A model generated the notes under the pieces. It made no database searches and was not told the origin of the DNA. It saw only the letters and a program-made list of their open reading frames with translations. The position numbers were made by a program, and so were the translations under genes. This document shows positions 48,781-58,479 of a stretch of 64,000 bases of DNA, piece by piece (the stretch's first letter is position 1; each line of letters begins with the position of its first letter). The stretch comes from Bradyrhizobium sp. RP6 (lineage in GTDB: Bacteria; Pseudomonadota; Alphaproteobacteria; Rhizobiales; Xanthobacteraceae), in NCBI RefSeq assembly GCF_003837805.1, contig NZ_RQIT01000001.1, forward strand, positions 310,001 through 374,000, written 5' to 3'.

Positions 48781-49194
48781 ATGGCGACCATTGACCTCAA
48801 CACCGGCAAGCCTCTCGAAGGCATCGACGATGTCTGGCAGTCGATTGCGACCATTCTGAGCACTTCCCTGAAGTCGCTCGTTATGGCCCGCGACTTCGGC
48901 TCGAAGATGCCGCGACTCGTTGACCATGCGGTCTCGCCCGTCACGCTGATCGACTTCTACGCGGCCGTGCCGGAAGCGATCATTCGCAAGAACCCCGAGT
49001 CCCTGATGGCGGAAGAGCCTCGCTTCCGCATCATTCAGATGGAGCTTGCCGACATGACGGATCAGGGCCACGCCCAATTCGATATTGATGGCATCTATTA
49101 CCCGCGCGGCCATCTCGGCGACTACTCAGAAGCTCGCGACGCGCGCGGCCGTGTCGTTCTGTCGGACAACCTGATCGTTGGGAGCTACGTCTAA
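48781..49194 (+). CDS. Baseplate wedge protein (GPW/gp25 family)
   Basis: 137 residues. IDDVWQSIATILSTSLKSLVMARDFGSKMPRLVDHAVSP is the gp25/P2-W signature, including the ARDFGS pattern. It initiates sheath polymerisation in contractile tails. ATG 48781 has no strong ribosome site. Its TAATG couples it to the J gene. Confidence 0.9.
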   Translation: MATIDLNTGKPLEGIDDVWQSIATILSTSLKSLVMARDFGSKMPRLVDHAVSPVTLIDFYAAVPEAIIRKNPESLMAEEPRFRIIQMELADMTDQGHAQFDIDGIYYPRGHLGDYSEARDARGRVVLSDNLIVGSYV

Positions 49195-50051
49195 TGGACG
49201 CGCCGCTTCCGAATCTGCCGCTGCCCGTCATCGAGCGCGAGCCCGCATTCCAGGCGTTGTTCGACGCCCGGCTGACGCAGATGCGTGGCCTGCTTGAGAC
49301 CGCCGGTCTCAATTGGGACACGTACATGCTGCGCTCGGACCCGATCAACAACTTCTGCCGCCATGCCGCCTACGGCGATCTGCTCTACGTCACGTCGCTG
49401 AACGACACGTTCCGCGCGACGCTGCTCGACTTCGGTCAGGGCGCGGACCTGCTCGCGCAGGCGAGCGATTGGAACATGACGCAGGCGGAAGGCGAGTCTC
49501 TCGAAGACCTGCGACGCCGTCTGCGCGAGCGTAAGAAGGGGCAGGGCGGCTTCACCGAGAATTGGTACAAAAGGTACGCATTCGCCGCAGACCCGCTCCG
49601 CGTGGCTGACGTGGGCGTTACGGGCGATGCCATGGGCGGGGTCAAGGTCTCGATCCTGTCGAAGGAAGGCGACGGCGTCGCCAGCCCCGATCTGCTCGCG
49701 ACCGTTGATGCCGCGCTGAACGATCCGCTTGTCCTGGGCGACAACGATCACGTCGAGGTCGTCCCGGCGGTGATCCGTGTCGTCAACGTCGAGGCGGACG
49801 TGTGGCTCTTGCCGGAAGCACCGGCGAGCGAGTTGCAGACGGCCGAAGATCGCCTCAAGGCCGAGTTCGCCGCCGCTCGCCGCCTGGGGTGGGACTTTAC
49901 GGCCGACTTCGTGATCGCCTCCCTGCGCACGTCCGGCATCCGCCGGATCGTCATGGTCGCGCCCGCTGCGGACGACTACACGCGCGCGGAGCCGAATGAG
50001 GCCGTGGCGCTCGGAACGGTCAAGGTCAACTTCAAGGGTCGGTCCTACTGA
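49194..50051 (+). CDS. Baseplate protein J (gp47 family)
   Basis: 285 residues: PVIEREPAFQALFDARLTQMRGLLE, LLDFGQGADLLAQASDW, then FTENWYKRYAFAADPLRVADVGVTGDAMGGVKVSILSKEGDGVASPDLLATVDAALN and a C-terminal domain with RIVMVAPAADDYTRAEPNEAVALGTVKVNF. A P2-J type wedge protein that forms the baseplate rim. Stop and next start overlap (TGATG). Confidence 0.93.
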   Translation: MDAPLPNLPLPVIEREPAFQALFDARLTQMRGLLETAGLNWDTYMLRSDPINNFCRHAAYGDLLYVTSLNDTFRATLLDFGQGADLLAQASDWNMTQAEGESLEDLRRRLRERKKGQGGFTENWYKRYAFAADPLRVADVGVTGDAMGGVKVSILSKEGDGVASPDLLATVDAALNDPLVLGDNDHVEVVPAVIRVVNVEADVWLLPEAPASELQTAEDRLKAEFAAARRLGWDFTADFVIASLRTSGIRRIVMVAPAADDYTRAEPNEAVALGTVKVNFKGRSY

Positions 50052-50902
50052 TGACCGACCTGATCGAAATCGTCCCGCGCAACACGACGCCGCTTCAGCG
50101 GTCCGTTGTGCAGACTATCGACTCGCGCTCGCGCTACGCGCCGTTGGTGCAGTCGATCATCGACGTGCGCTATCTCGACGTGATCCCTGAGAACGTCCTG
50201 CCGTGGTTGCTGCGCCATTGGGGCCTCGAAGATGCGGCCGAGTTCGTCGCCGATCATCAGCGCCTCTACAAGGAAGGCAAGCGCTGGCAGACGCTCCGTG
50301 GCCGCGTGGAAGCCTATGAGATCGTCTTCGATTGGCTGGGCCTCGACGGCTTCTATGAGCGCGGCGACCATAAGGCCGTGCGCTGGGGCCTGTTCCAAAT
50401 CGGCCTCACGGAGCGGCCCGACCAAGACACGCTGCTCAACCTGATCGGCTTGGCGAACCTCTCGAAGAAGGCGTCGAGCGTCCTGGGCCGCATCTATGGC
50501 GGCTATGACATCAGACCGATGCGGCTCGACATGATGCGCCTTGATGGCTCGCTGCTCGACGATTGGTCCGGCGTCTATCTGCCCGGCATCAAGCCGAAGC
50601 TTTCGTTTGGCCGCCAGCACGGCGAGGAAGTCGATTTCAACGTCGAGATGGATGGCGGTGTCTTCAACTCGGTCGAGGGCGTCGCCCGCTTCGAGGAAGG
50701 CTTCGTGCTCGACCGTTCGCTGCTCGATGGCGAGGTCGTTGAGCCGTCCGTCGTCTCCATTCAGGCGTCGCTCTCGGGCGAGCAGATCGACTACGCGAAG
50801 GAAGCGCTGATGCCTTGGCCGCGCGTGCCCTGGCCGAGTGTTTCCTATTCCAACATTGAACAGTTCACGATTTACGGAGGACCCGATGGCACTTCTGGTT
50901 AA
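50051..50902 (+). CDS. Tail protein I (baseplate)
   Basis: 283 residues. YLDVIPENVLPWLLRHWGLEDAAEFVADHQRLYKEGKRWQTLRGRVEAYEIVFDWLGL is the P2 gpI pattern. The C-terminal half (SGVYLPGIKPKLSFGRQHGEEVDFNVEMDGGVFNSVEGVARFEEG) is longer than in P2 and beta-rich, perhaps a fibre-attachment domain. It overlaps the next gene, whose ribosome site lies inside it. Confidence 0.9.
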   Translation: MTDLIEIVPRNTTPLQRSVVQTIDSRSRYAPLVQSIIDVRYLDVIPENVLPWLLRHWGLEDAAEFVADHQRLYKEGKRWQTLRGRVEAYEIVFDWLGLDGFYERGDHKAVRWGLFQIGLTERPDQDTLLNLIGLANLSKKASSVLGRIYGGYDIRPMRLDMMRLDGSLLDDWSGVYLPGIKPKLSFGRQHGEEVDFNVEMDGGVFNSVEGVARFEEGFVLDRSLLDGEVVEPSVVSIQASLSGEQIDYAKEALMPWPRVPWPSVSYSNIEQFTIYGGPDGTSG

Positions 50903-51584
50903 TAGCGGGCGCGAAGGTCTCGCCGCCGCGCTGAAGGCTCGCACTATGTTCTTCGCCTGGGGGCGAGGGGATTCTTGGTGGGGGCAGACGGACGTGAAGA
51001 ACATGACGTTCTCGGGCTCGCCGGAACGCTTCACGCTCGATCACGCGCCGATTTCAACGCTCTCGCTGAAGAGCACGGACAACGCGCTGACCTTCGAGAC
51101 GCCGCGCGACTTCACGTTCAACGCCAACACCGGCTTGGTGACGCGCGTGAACGGCGGTCAGATCGCGCCGGGCGCAACCGTCCAGGCGCAGGTTCAGTAC
51201 GGCACGCCCGCCCTGGGCTCCCAGGAAACCGCCCTTGTCAGCGAAGTTGGCCGCCGCATCGCGTCGTCGGTGGAGTTCGTTGTGCCGGACGACAACGGCA
51301 GCATCAGCACGCCCGGCGGCCAGCGTTGGACGATCTCGGCGACTGCGACCCGCTACCTCTATTGCAGCGTGCTCTTCGACTACCTCGAAGCGGCTGACGA
51401 GACGATCCGCGAAGTCGGCATCTTCGTCGATGGCACGCGGGCCACCGGGGTGCCTGAAGGGCAACTGTACTTGACTCCCGATCAGGTCGCCGAACCGGGA
51501 TACTTGCTTTTGCTCGACCGCTTCGCGGGCAAGGTTCGCTCCCCGAGTGAGCGGCAGGGATTCTCTTACGTTCTGGTGATCTGA
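50886..51584 (+). CDS. Tail protein, baseplate/fibre region, unrecognised
   Basis: 232 residues: ALLVNSGREGLAAALKARTMFFAWGRGDSWWG, IAPGATVQAQVQYGTPALGSQETALVSEVGRRIASSVEFVV and DETIREVGIFVDGTRATGVPEGQLYLTPDQVAEPGYLLLLDRFAGKVRSP. Mostly beta, with the 'E-I-G-I/V-F' pattern of tail-fibre N-terminal adaptor proteins. GGAGGACCCG before ATG 50886 fixes the start. It probably links baseplate and fibre. Confidence 0.7.
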   Translation: MALLVNSGREGLAAALKARTMFFAWGRGDSWWGQTDVKNMTFSGSPERFTLDHAPISTLSLKSTDNALTFETPRDFTFNANTGLVTRVNGGQIAPGATVQAQVQYGTPALGSQETALVSEVGRRIASSVEFVVPDDNGSISTPGGQRWTISATATRYLYCSVLFDYLEAADETIREVGIFVDGTRATGVPEGQLYLTPDQVAEPGYLLLLDRFAGKVRSPSERQGFSYVLVI

Positions 51585-51586
51585 AA

Positions 51587-54500
51587 ATGGCAGACGCTCG
51601 CGACCAACTTCCGGCCTACATCAACACCTTCGATAAGACCAAGGGCTATCAGCGTCTTGCTGCGCACTATGACCGCTTCCTGACCAGCAATGAGATCAAC
51701 GTCATTCAGGACATCGAAGCGAACCGCCTGAAGGGCGTCGCCGATGCGTTCTGGCGCGACGGCTCGCTTGTCAGCGGCGGGGCCATCGTGCTCGGGCCGA
51801 TCATCAACGCGACCGTCGAGGCGCAATTGGCGGCTGCCAAGGTCTACATTCGCGGCGCGGTGCATGACATCGAGGCCCGGAACCTTGTTATCTCGGCGGT
51901 TGGGACCGTCGTCATCGGCATCCGCCTGCGCACCTTCACCGTCACTTATGAGCAGGACCCGACTCTGAAGGGCATGGCTCCCGGCACGCGCGCGCAGGGC
52001 GAGCCCGGTGCGTCAGCGCTGGCGATGCTCGGCCGCTGGGGCTTCGAGGGAGACGGCGAGGAAGGCGACTTCTTCCCGATCTACACCATCAAGGATGGCG
52101 TGATCGATACGCCGGTCGAACCGGGCATCGACGACGCCTGGGCGAATCTGCTCGCGCGGTATGACCGCGAGGCGCACGGCGGCTATGTCGTCGAGGGATT
52201 CAACGTCAAGGCGCTCGGCCTCGACGAAAACAGCAAGCAGAACTTCACCATCTCGGAAGGCACCATCAACGTTTGGGGCTACAAGCGGACTCGGCCTGCC
52301 TCCGCACGCCTTCGCGTGACGGAAGAGCCCGAGATCATGCTGATCGACGACGAGCCGCATGCCGTCAATTCCGGCACGCAGACGATCAAGGTGCGCTTCG
52401 CTCCGATCGCCTCTGTTGAGGAAGTGACGATCATCGCCGAGAAGACCGTCACGCTGACGCACGGCACCTATGCAGGCGTTTCCGATGCGCTGCCCGATCC
52501 GACCGTGCTCTCGATCCGCGAAGTCAAGCAGGGCGCGACCGTCTATGCACCCACGGCCGATTACAAGCTGACCGGCGCCGCCGTCGATTGGTCGCCGAAC
52601 GGTGCCGAAGTTGCGCCGGGCTCGACCTATCAGGTCACGTATCGCTACCTGACCAACGTCGCGCCGACGAACATCACGCGCGACGGGTTCGACATCACCG
52701 GCGCTGCGAACGACACGACTGCGTTTGTCAAGTATGTGACCAAGCTGCCGCGCTATGACGCGATTGTGGTCGATCAGCAAGGCGCGATCTCCTATTTGAA
52801 GGGCATTAGCTCCCTCTACGCGCCGCAGCCGACGACGGTCGCGCCGACGCTTCACAAGTTGGCCGATGTCTACAACAATTGGGGACTTGTCCCGACCATT
52901 AAGCAGGTCGCGACCGTCCGCATGCCCTTCGCCGACCTGCGCAGCCTCGAAACTATGGTCAGCGATCTCTACGCGCTGGTCGCTGAAGAGCGCCTTCAGC
53001 GCGACGTGGACCGCAAGGAAGTCGCCTCGAAGCGCGGTGTGTTCGTCGATCCGCTTCTCGATGACGACATGCGCGATCAGGGCCTTCCGCAGACCGGCGC
53101 GATCTTCGGCGGCCTGCTTTGGCTGCCGATCATCCCGACCGTCACGACCATGCCCGCCGACACGACGCTCACTTACACGTTCGAGAACGTGTTTGAGCAG
53201 CGCCAGATCACCGGCGAGTCGAAGATCAACCCGTATGCGTCGTTCGGTGCCCCGGCGACCGATGTCGCCCTCAACCCCTCCGTCGATCTTTGGACCGACA
53301 CGCAGGACGTTTGGACCTCAGTCTTCACGTCGCGCGTCGCTTGGCAGCGCACGAACTTCGCCGCTGGCCCGCTGATCGGGACGACCACGGAGACCACGGA
53401 TCGCATCGTCAACAGCACGACCGTCGCCGAAGAGACCATCCGGCAGCGATCGGTTGGCTTCACCATCCACAAGTGGGGCTATAACGAAGTCCTGAAGAAG
53501 GTGACGTTCGACGACATCGACGTGACCCCGGCGGGAACGATCCGCGCCGACGAAAACGGCACGCTGACCTCGGCGTTCCAGATTCCGGCGAACGTCCCTG
53601 TCGGCGTGAAGCACGTCGCCTTCGAAGGCTTCGGCGGCTCGACCGCCAATGCGCTCTACACCGCCCATGGCTGGCTGACCACGATCAACAATGAACGGAC
53701 CGTCGTCACGACGTTCTGGTATAGCGCCGATCCGCTCGCGCAGACTTTCCGTCTGAGCGAGCCCCGGCAGGCGCTCGGCGTGGACGTGAAGTTCACGAAG
53801 GTCGGCGACAAGACCAAGCCGGTCCGCGTGCAAATCCGCGAGGTCGAGCTTGGTATTCCGACCGAGCGCGTTGTCGCCGAGTCGATCCTCGACATGAATA
53901 CGGTGAAGGTCATCGACCCGCTCTCGGTTCAGCCGCGCGTCGAAAGCGATTGGACCTTCGCCGCGTTCGAGCGCCCGGTGACGCTGCGCGAGGATCGCAG
54001 CTATGCCATCACGCTTCTGACCGAAGACCCGACCCATTCGGTCGCTATCGCCGACCTGGGCGGCTTCGATCAGATCAATGGCTGGGTGACTTCCAACGCC
54101 TTCCCGCTGGGCACCTTCCTCGACGGCTCGGACTCGCGCACCTGGCTGCCGAAGCCCGGTCGTTCGCTCGGCTTCCGGCTCCGCTGCGCCAAGTATGCGC
54201 AGGCGGTTCGCACCATTGAACTCGGTGATCTGCCCGTCGTGTCCTGCTCGGACCTGATGCCGCTGCTCGCGGCCGAGCGTCCCGAAGGCACGTCCATCGA
54301 GGTCGAGTTCGAGGCCCCGAACGGCGCGAAGTACGTGACGGCCCCGGCGGTCAACGTCTCGCTGCCCCAGGCCATCACCGGCACGCTGAAGGTTCGCCTG
54401 CGCGTCACCGGCTCGAACAATCTTTGGCCGATCATCCTGCCGTACCTTCAGGTCGTGGCGGGTGCGATCCAGCCGACCGGCGACTACATCACGCGCGCTT

Positions 54501-54802
54501 TCGAAGCGGGCACCGACTCCAAGGTCCGACTGATCCTCGACGTTTACCTGCCCGGTAACGCGACCTTCGAGGCGAAGATTCAGACGGGTGTCAACGCGGG
54601 CCTGCCGGTTTGGTCGGCCTCGAACGCGCTGACGCTCGAAAAGGCCACGCCGCTCGGCGATGGCTGGGAAGAGCGTCAGTACATGCTCGACCACGTCAAC
54701 CTTGCGGTGACGCGGGCCTACGTGAAGATCGGCGGCGGCCCCGCTGCTCGCTCGAACGCCCGCAACATTCGCGCCGTCGCAGTCAAGTCCACCACGGGTT
54801 AA
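51587..54802 (+). CDS. DUF4815 large tail/fibre protein
   Basis: 1071 residues, the largest gene here. It begins ADARDQLPAYINTFDKTKGYQRLAAHYDRFLTSNEINVIQDIE and continues GSLVSGGAIVLGP, as in DUF4815 virion proteins of contractile-tail phages. The N-terminal half is expected to attach to the baseplate; the C-terminal part is beta-rich (WTFAAFERPVTLREDRSYAITLLTED... LDVYLPGNATFEAKIQTG) and likely surface-exposed. It may bind host envelope polysaccharide. No endosialidase or lyase motif was noticed. Confidence 0.82.
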   Translation: MADARDQLPAYINTFDKTKGYQRLAAHYDRFLTSNEINVIQDIEANRLKGVADAFWRDGSLVSGGAIVLGPIINATVEAQLAAAKVYIRGAVHDIEARNLVISAVGTVVIGIRLRTFTVTYEQDPTLKGMAPGTRAQGEPGASALAMLGRWGFEGDGEEGDFFPIYTIKDGVIDTPVEPGIDDAWANLLARYDREAHGGYVVEGFNVKALGLDENSKQNFTISEGTINVWGYKRTRPASARLRVTEEPEIMLIDDEPHAVNSGTQTIKVRFAPIASVEEVTIIAEKTVTLTHGTYAGVSDALPDPTVLSIREVKQGATVYAPTADYKLTGAAVDWSPNGAEVAPGSTYQVTYRYLTNVAPTNITRDGFDITGAANDTTAFVKYVTKLPRYDAIVVDQQGAISYLKGISSLYAPQPTTVAPTLHKLADVYNNWGLVPTIKQVATVRMPFADLRSLETMVSDLYALVAEERLQRDVDRKEVASKRGVFVDPLLDDDMRDQGLPQTGAIFGGLLWLPIIPTVTTMPADTTLTYTFENVFEQRQITGESKINPYASFGAPATDVALNPSVDLWTDTQDVWTSVFTSRVAWQRTNFAAGPLIGTTTETTDRIVNSTTVAEETIRQRSVGFTIHKWGYNEVLKKVTFDDIDVTPAGTIRADENGTLTSAFQIPANVPVGVKHVAFEGFGGSTANALYTAHGWLTTINNERTVVTTFWYSADPLAQTFRLSEPRQALGVDVKFTKVGDKTKPVRVQIREVELGIPTERVVAESILDMNTVKVIDPLSVQPRVESDWTFAAFERPVTLREDRSYAITLLTEDPTHSVAIADLGGFDQINGWVTSNAFPLGTFLDGSDSRTWLPKPGRSLGFRLRCAKYAQAVRTIELGDLPVVSCSDLMPLLAAERPEGTSIEVEFEAPNGAKYVTAPAVNVSLPQAITGTLKVRLRVTGSNNLWPIILPYLQVVAGAIQPTGDYITRAFEAGTDSKVRLILDVYLPGNATFEAKIQTGVNAGLPVWSASNALTLEKATPLGDGWEERQYMLDHVNLAVTRAYVKIGGGPAARSNARNIRAVAVKSTTG

Positions 54803-54808
54803 TAGGTC

Positions 54809-55894
54809 ATGCCGAACGATCTCACGACGCGCGGTTATCCGCTTCCGCATCCCGACAACGTTGCGCGTGAAGACGCGCAACGGATTCGTGACGCTATTCA
54901 GACGATCAGCGAAGACATCGATAGCATGGCGGTAGAGCCGCCGATTGCGTCCGAGACGACGACGGGCGACGTGCGGCTCGCCACGGCGGCAGAGGCAACG
55001 GCCGGAACGGTGCTCGATGCAGTGCCCGCCGTGAAGCGCGTGAAGGACATGATCGTTGCGGCGATTGATGCCCTGAAGGGTGGCGTCGGTCCGGCTTATG
55101 ACACCCTGGTGGAGATCGCCGACAAGCTGACTGCGGACGACACGGCCATCTCTGGAATCCTCACCGCTCTCGCGAACCGTCTTCGCGTCGATACGTCTTC
55201 TCAGGGGTTGTCCGCATCGCAGCAAAGCAATGCCCGCATCAACCTCGACATGGAGGCGTTCGGCCCGGCGGGCGTGACGCTGGCGAACGGCACCGACCTC
55301 AATACTCTCACGTCGAAGAACGGTGCCTATATGGGCACCGCGTTAGGGAATAGTCCGTCGTCCAACGGCTGCACCTTGTGGGTGCAGAAGTGGGGCGTGT
55401 ACGTCTACCAGCGCCTCAACGCACATGACCTCGGGATTGTTTATGAGCGGTGGTACAACGGCACGACTTGGACCGCTTGGGTGAAGGTGTTCACCGCCGC
55501 GAATGTGGCCACCGCAGCGGCCATCCGGTCCAAGACTGGCAGTGATCTCATCACCACCGACAAAGCCTGGGACGCCGCAGGCTTCGTTGACCTTGGCGTC
55601 AGCGGGAGCGGGAACCTCAACATCGACTGCAATAACGGCGTCCGCTTCCGCGTCGTCCTCACTGGCAACGTGACCGTCAACTTCCTCAATCCGAAGGATG
55701 GGCAGAACGTTGACGTGACGTTCGTGCAAGATGCCACCGGCGGAAGGACCGTGAGTTGGAATAGCAACGTCCGCTTCCCGAACGGCATCGCTCCCACGGT
55801 GGCGACGGGGGCAAATGGTTGGGCGCTGGTCTTCACTGGAGTCTACAACGCGAACTATGCGCAGTGGCTTGGCGCAGGGTGGAAACTTTCGTGA
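54809..55894 (+). CDS. Tail fibre protein
   Basis: 361 residues. The N-terminal helical part (EDAQRIRDAIQTISEDIDSM) leads to ASETTTGDVRLATAAEATAGTVLDAVPAVKRVKDMI, a repeated fibre motif, then an SNARINLDMEAFG stalk and the beta-rich tip (NLNIDCNNGVRFRVVLTGNVTVNFLNPKDGQNVDVTFVQDATGGRTVSWNSNVRFPNG). Trimeric fibre for host binding. Its last codons overlap the glycine-rich gene (GTGA). Confidence 0.88.
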   Translation: MPNDLTTRGYPLPHPDNVAREDAQRIRDAIQTISEDIDSMAVEPPIASETTTGDVRLATAAEATAGTVLDAVPAVKRVKDMIVAAIDALKGGVGPAYDTLVEIADKLTADDTAISGILTALANRLRVDTSSQGLSASQQSNARINLDMEAFGPAGVTLANGTDLNTLTSKNGAYMGTALGNSPSSNGCTLWVQKWGVYVYQRLNAHDLGIVYERWYNGTTWTAWVKVFTAANVATAAAIRSKTGSDLITTDKAWDAAGFVDLGVSGSGNLNIDCNNGVRFRVVLTGNVTVNFLNPKDGQNVDVTFVQDATGGRTVSWNSNVRFPNGIAPTVATGANGWALVFTGVYNANYAQWLGAGWKLS

Positions 55895-56484
55895 TTATCC
55901 TTCCCTTCATCAGTCGCATTCGGGTGGGCGGCCTCGAACCGCCCTCTGTTCCTGGCTCTCAAAATTGGGGTGCGGGATCGCGGAGCGTTGTAATCCCCGT
56001 CTACAAGACGCTCACGATGCAAATTTGGGGGGCGGGCGGTGGTGGCGGCAACATGCTCGATACCGACACTTCAACCGGTGCAAACGAAGAGTGGGGCGGC
56101 ACTGGCGGGCAGAGTTACTTTGCGGCACCGGGAGTCACCCTTATTGCCAACGGCGGCACCGGCGGCGGCAACGGCAACTTCAACCTTCAACAGAACGGCG
56201 CGAGCGGATCGCCGGGCACCGCAAGCGGCGGCACCACCAACACGACCGGCGGCGGCAACGCCGGGGGGGCCGGCGCAGGCCCCGTTGCTGGCTACTACGG
56301 CGGCAATGGCGGTCGGGGCGGCTTCGTCAGCAGGACGTGGAATTGGTTCGATCCCGGCGCTCCGGTGGCAGGGTCGAGCTACACGCTTGTTACCGGCGGC
56401 GGGGGCGGACCCAGCCGCTTTTACGTCTACCAGCCGCAAGCAACTGGCGGCGCGAACGCATCTGCAACTATGTCTTGGACCTAA
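55891..56484 (+). CDS. Glycine-rich tail adhesin
   Basis: 197 residues. TLTMQIWGAGGGGGNM is followed by repeated Gly-rich turns (GGTGGQ, GGTGGGNGNF, GGTTNTTGGGNAGGAGAGP, GYYGGNGGRGGF, TGGGGGPS). This is the polyglycine-sandwich style of phage tip adhesins (like T-even gp38), which fold into stacked loops and give host range. The GTG start is coupled to the fibre stop. The exact receptor is unknown. Confidence 0.8.
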   Translation: MIILPFISRIRVGGLEPPSVPGSQNWGAGSRSVVIPVYKTLTMQIWGAGGGGGNMLDTDTSTGANEEWGGTGGQSYFAAPGVTLIANGGTGGGNGNFNLQQNGASGSPGTASGGTTNTTGGGNAGGAGAGPVAGYYGGNGGRGGFVSRTWNWFDPGAPVAGSSYTLVTGGGGGPSRFYVYQPQATGGANASATMSWT

Positions 56485-56501
56485 GCTGAATCGGAGTTTC
56501 C

Positions 56502-56975
56502 GTGGATAAGATCGTCGTTCAGGAGTCCCCGGCAGGGACTTTCACCCAACTTGTCATCGGGCAGTCGTTCACTGTCGGCAACGTGCAGCATGGCTGGCAA
56601 GTTGTCGAGCTTTGGTCAGACGCAGACCTCGCGGCTATCGGCATCTTCAAGGTGTCACCGGCGACGGTGCCCGCTGGCGAGGAAGTCGTGAGCACCAACA
56701 TCGAGCGCGTTGACGGCGTGGTGAAGCAAGTCGTCATCACGCAACCGGCCGTTCTGAAGGCGAGCGCCCGCCAACTGCGGCTCGCGATGAACGCCACGAA
56801 TCTGCGCGACGACATCGAAGAGTACGTGGCATCGCAGTCGCGCGACGTGCAAGATAGCTGGCAATGGACGACTGAGTTCGAAAGCACCCATCCGTTCGTT
56901 GTCGGCGCAGCCGAGCAGTTGAACAAGAGCCCCGAAGAGTTGAGGGCGCTCTTTCTGCTCGCGCAGACCTTCTGA
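56502..56975 (+). CDS. Fibre-region protein, possible assembly factor
   Basis: 157 residues. A beta N-terminal part (GTFTQLVIGQSFTVGNVQHGWQVVELWSDADLAAIGIFKV) resembles the first domain of fibre assembly proteins ('W..L...E..AIGI..'). The C-terminal part is helical (ARQLRLAMNATNLRDDIEEYVASQSRDVQDSWQWTTEFE). It directly follows adhesin genes, the usual place of a chaperone. Family not certain. Confidence 0.65.
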   Translation: MDKIVVQESPAGTFTQLVIGQSFTVGNVQHGWQVVELWSDADLAAIGIFKVSPATVPAGEEVVSTNIERVDGVVKQVVITQPAVLKASARQLRLAMNATNLRDDIEEYVASQSRDVQDSWQWTTEFESTHPFVVGAAEQLNKSPEELRALFLLAQTF

Positions 56976-57057
56976 AAGGATACCGAAACGGTCCCGACGC
57001 CGGGCAGGGCGATCGGTAGGGTACGCTCAATCCCAATACTGAGGATTGAGAGAACAG

Positions 57058-58467
57058 ATGTCCCTTACCGATTTCCTTCACGGCGTCGAGACTGTCGTCG
57101 TCGATAGCGGCCCCCGGCCGATCCAGACCGTCCGTTCGTCCGTCATCGGATTGATCGGCACCGCTCCCGCCGCGAATGAAGTGGCGTTCCCCCTCAACAA
57201 GCCCGTCCTCGTCAACCGCCGTCAGGCCGCCGCCATGATCGGCGCGACCGGCACGCTGCCGCAGGCCATCGACGCGATTTACGATCAGGGCGGCGCGCTC
57301 GTCGTCGTGGTCCGCGTCGAGGATGACGTTGACGAGAATGAGCAGCTTTCGAAGGTCATCGGCGGCGTCGATGCGAACACCGGCGAGTTCACCGGCATTC
57401 ACGTCTTCCGCGCGGCCGAAGCCGAGTGCGGCGTGTCTCCGATGATCCTGATCGCGCCGGGCTTCACGCATCAGCGCCCGCTTGGCGTTGCCGGTCACAC
57501 CGTCACCGCGCAGGGCCAGAACTACACCCAGGCGACCGTAACCTTCACCGGCGGCGGCGCAGGGGCCGTGCTGCCGACCGCGAAGCCGATCATCACCGGC
57601 GGCAAGATCACCGGCCTTGAGTTCGACTCGCTGGGCTACGGGATCGTGTCGCCGCTGACGGCGACCATCAATGGCGACGGCACCGGCGCGACTGTCACGA
57701 TCCAGATCGGCGCTTCGGCGAACCCGGTCGTGAACGAACTGAAGTCGCTGGCCGATGGCTTCAAGGCGCACATCATCGCCGATGGTCCCTCGACCACCGA
57801 TGCCGCCGCGTTCGCCTATCGCAACGACCACGGCACCCGCCGCGTCTTCATCGTCGATCCGACCGTGTCCGGCTGGTCCGTGAAGACCAACACCTACTCG
57901 CTCGAACGCGCATCCGCCCGTGTGGCTGGCCTGATCTCGCGCGTGGACAACGAGAAGGGCTTTTGGGAGTCGCCGTCGAACAAGGAAGTCTATGGCATCG
58001 GCGGCCTGGGCCGTCCCATCGACTACGCCTACGGCGACAAGAACAGCCGCGCGAACATTCTCAACGAGAATGAGATCGCGACGTTCATTCGCGACGAAGG
58101 TTGGTATCTGTGGGGCAACCGCACCTGCTCGGCCGATCCGAAGTTCGCCTTCCTGTCCGTCTCGCGTACCGGCGACATGATCGACATCTCCATCGCGAAG
58201 GCCCATCGCTGGGCGGTGGATCGCTCGATCACCAAGCAGTATTTCGAGGACGTGACCGCGTCGGTTCGCGCGTACATGCGCCAGCTTCGCGTGCGCGGTG
58301 CGATCCTCGGTGGCGACTGCTGGGTCGATCCCGAGTTCAACACCGAAGCCGACATCTCCCAGGGTCATGTGACGTTCTCGTATGACTTTACCCCGCCGTA
58401 CCCGGCCGAGCGCGTGACCTTCCGGTCGCATCTCGTCTCGGACTACATCCGCAACCTCTTCGCATAA
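57058..58467 (+). CDS. Tail sheath protein
   Basis: 469 residues. P2-FI type: VIGLIGTAPAANEVAFPLNKPVLVNRRQAA near the start, LPQAIDAIYDQGGALVVVVRV, an inserted beta domain (AQGQNYTQATVTFTGGGAGAVLPTAKP, residues ~155-225), then FWESPSNKEVYGIGGLGRPIDY and the C-terminal handshake region (YLWGNRTCSADPKFAFLSVSRTGDMI, TFSYDFTPPYPAERVTFRS). It forms the contractile sheath. The start is ATG 57058 behind GAGAGAAC. Confidence 0.95.
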   Translation: MSLTDFLHGVETVVVDSGPRPIQTVRSSVIGLIGTAPAANEVAFPLNKPVLVNRRQAAAMIGATGTLPQAIDAIYDQGGALVVVVRVEDDVDENEQLSKVIGGVDANTGEFTGIHVFRAAEAECGVSPMILIAPGFTHQRPLGVAGHTVTAQGQNYTQATVTFTGGGAGAVLPTAKPIITGGKITGLEFDSLGYGIVSPLTATINGDGTGATVTIQIGASANPVVNELKSLADGFKAHIIADGPSTTDAAAFAYRNDHGTRRVFIVDPTVSGWSVKTNTYSLERASARVAGLISRVDNEKGFWESPSNKEVYGIGGLGRPIDYAYGDKNSRANILNENEIATFIRDEGWYLWGNRTCSADPKFAFLSVSRTGDMIDISIAKAHRWAVDRSITKQYFEDVTASVRAYMRQLRVRGAILGGDCWVDPEFNTEADISQGHVTFSYDFTPPYPAERVTFRSHLVSDYIRNLFA

Positions 58468-58479
58468 CGGGGACGAAAG

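Noticed and set aside
53318..55225. 635-codon open frame on the minus strand
   Set aside because: It is antisense to the DUF4815 and fibre genes, with no ribosome site or recognisable domain.
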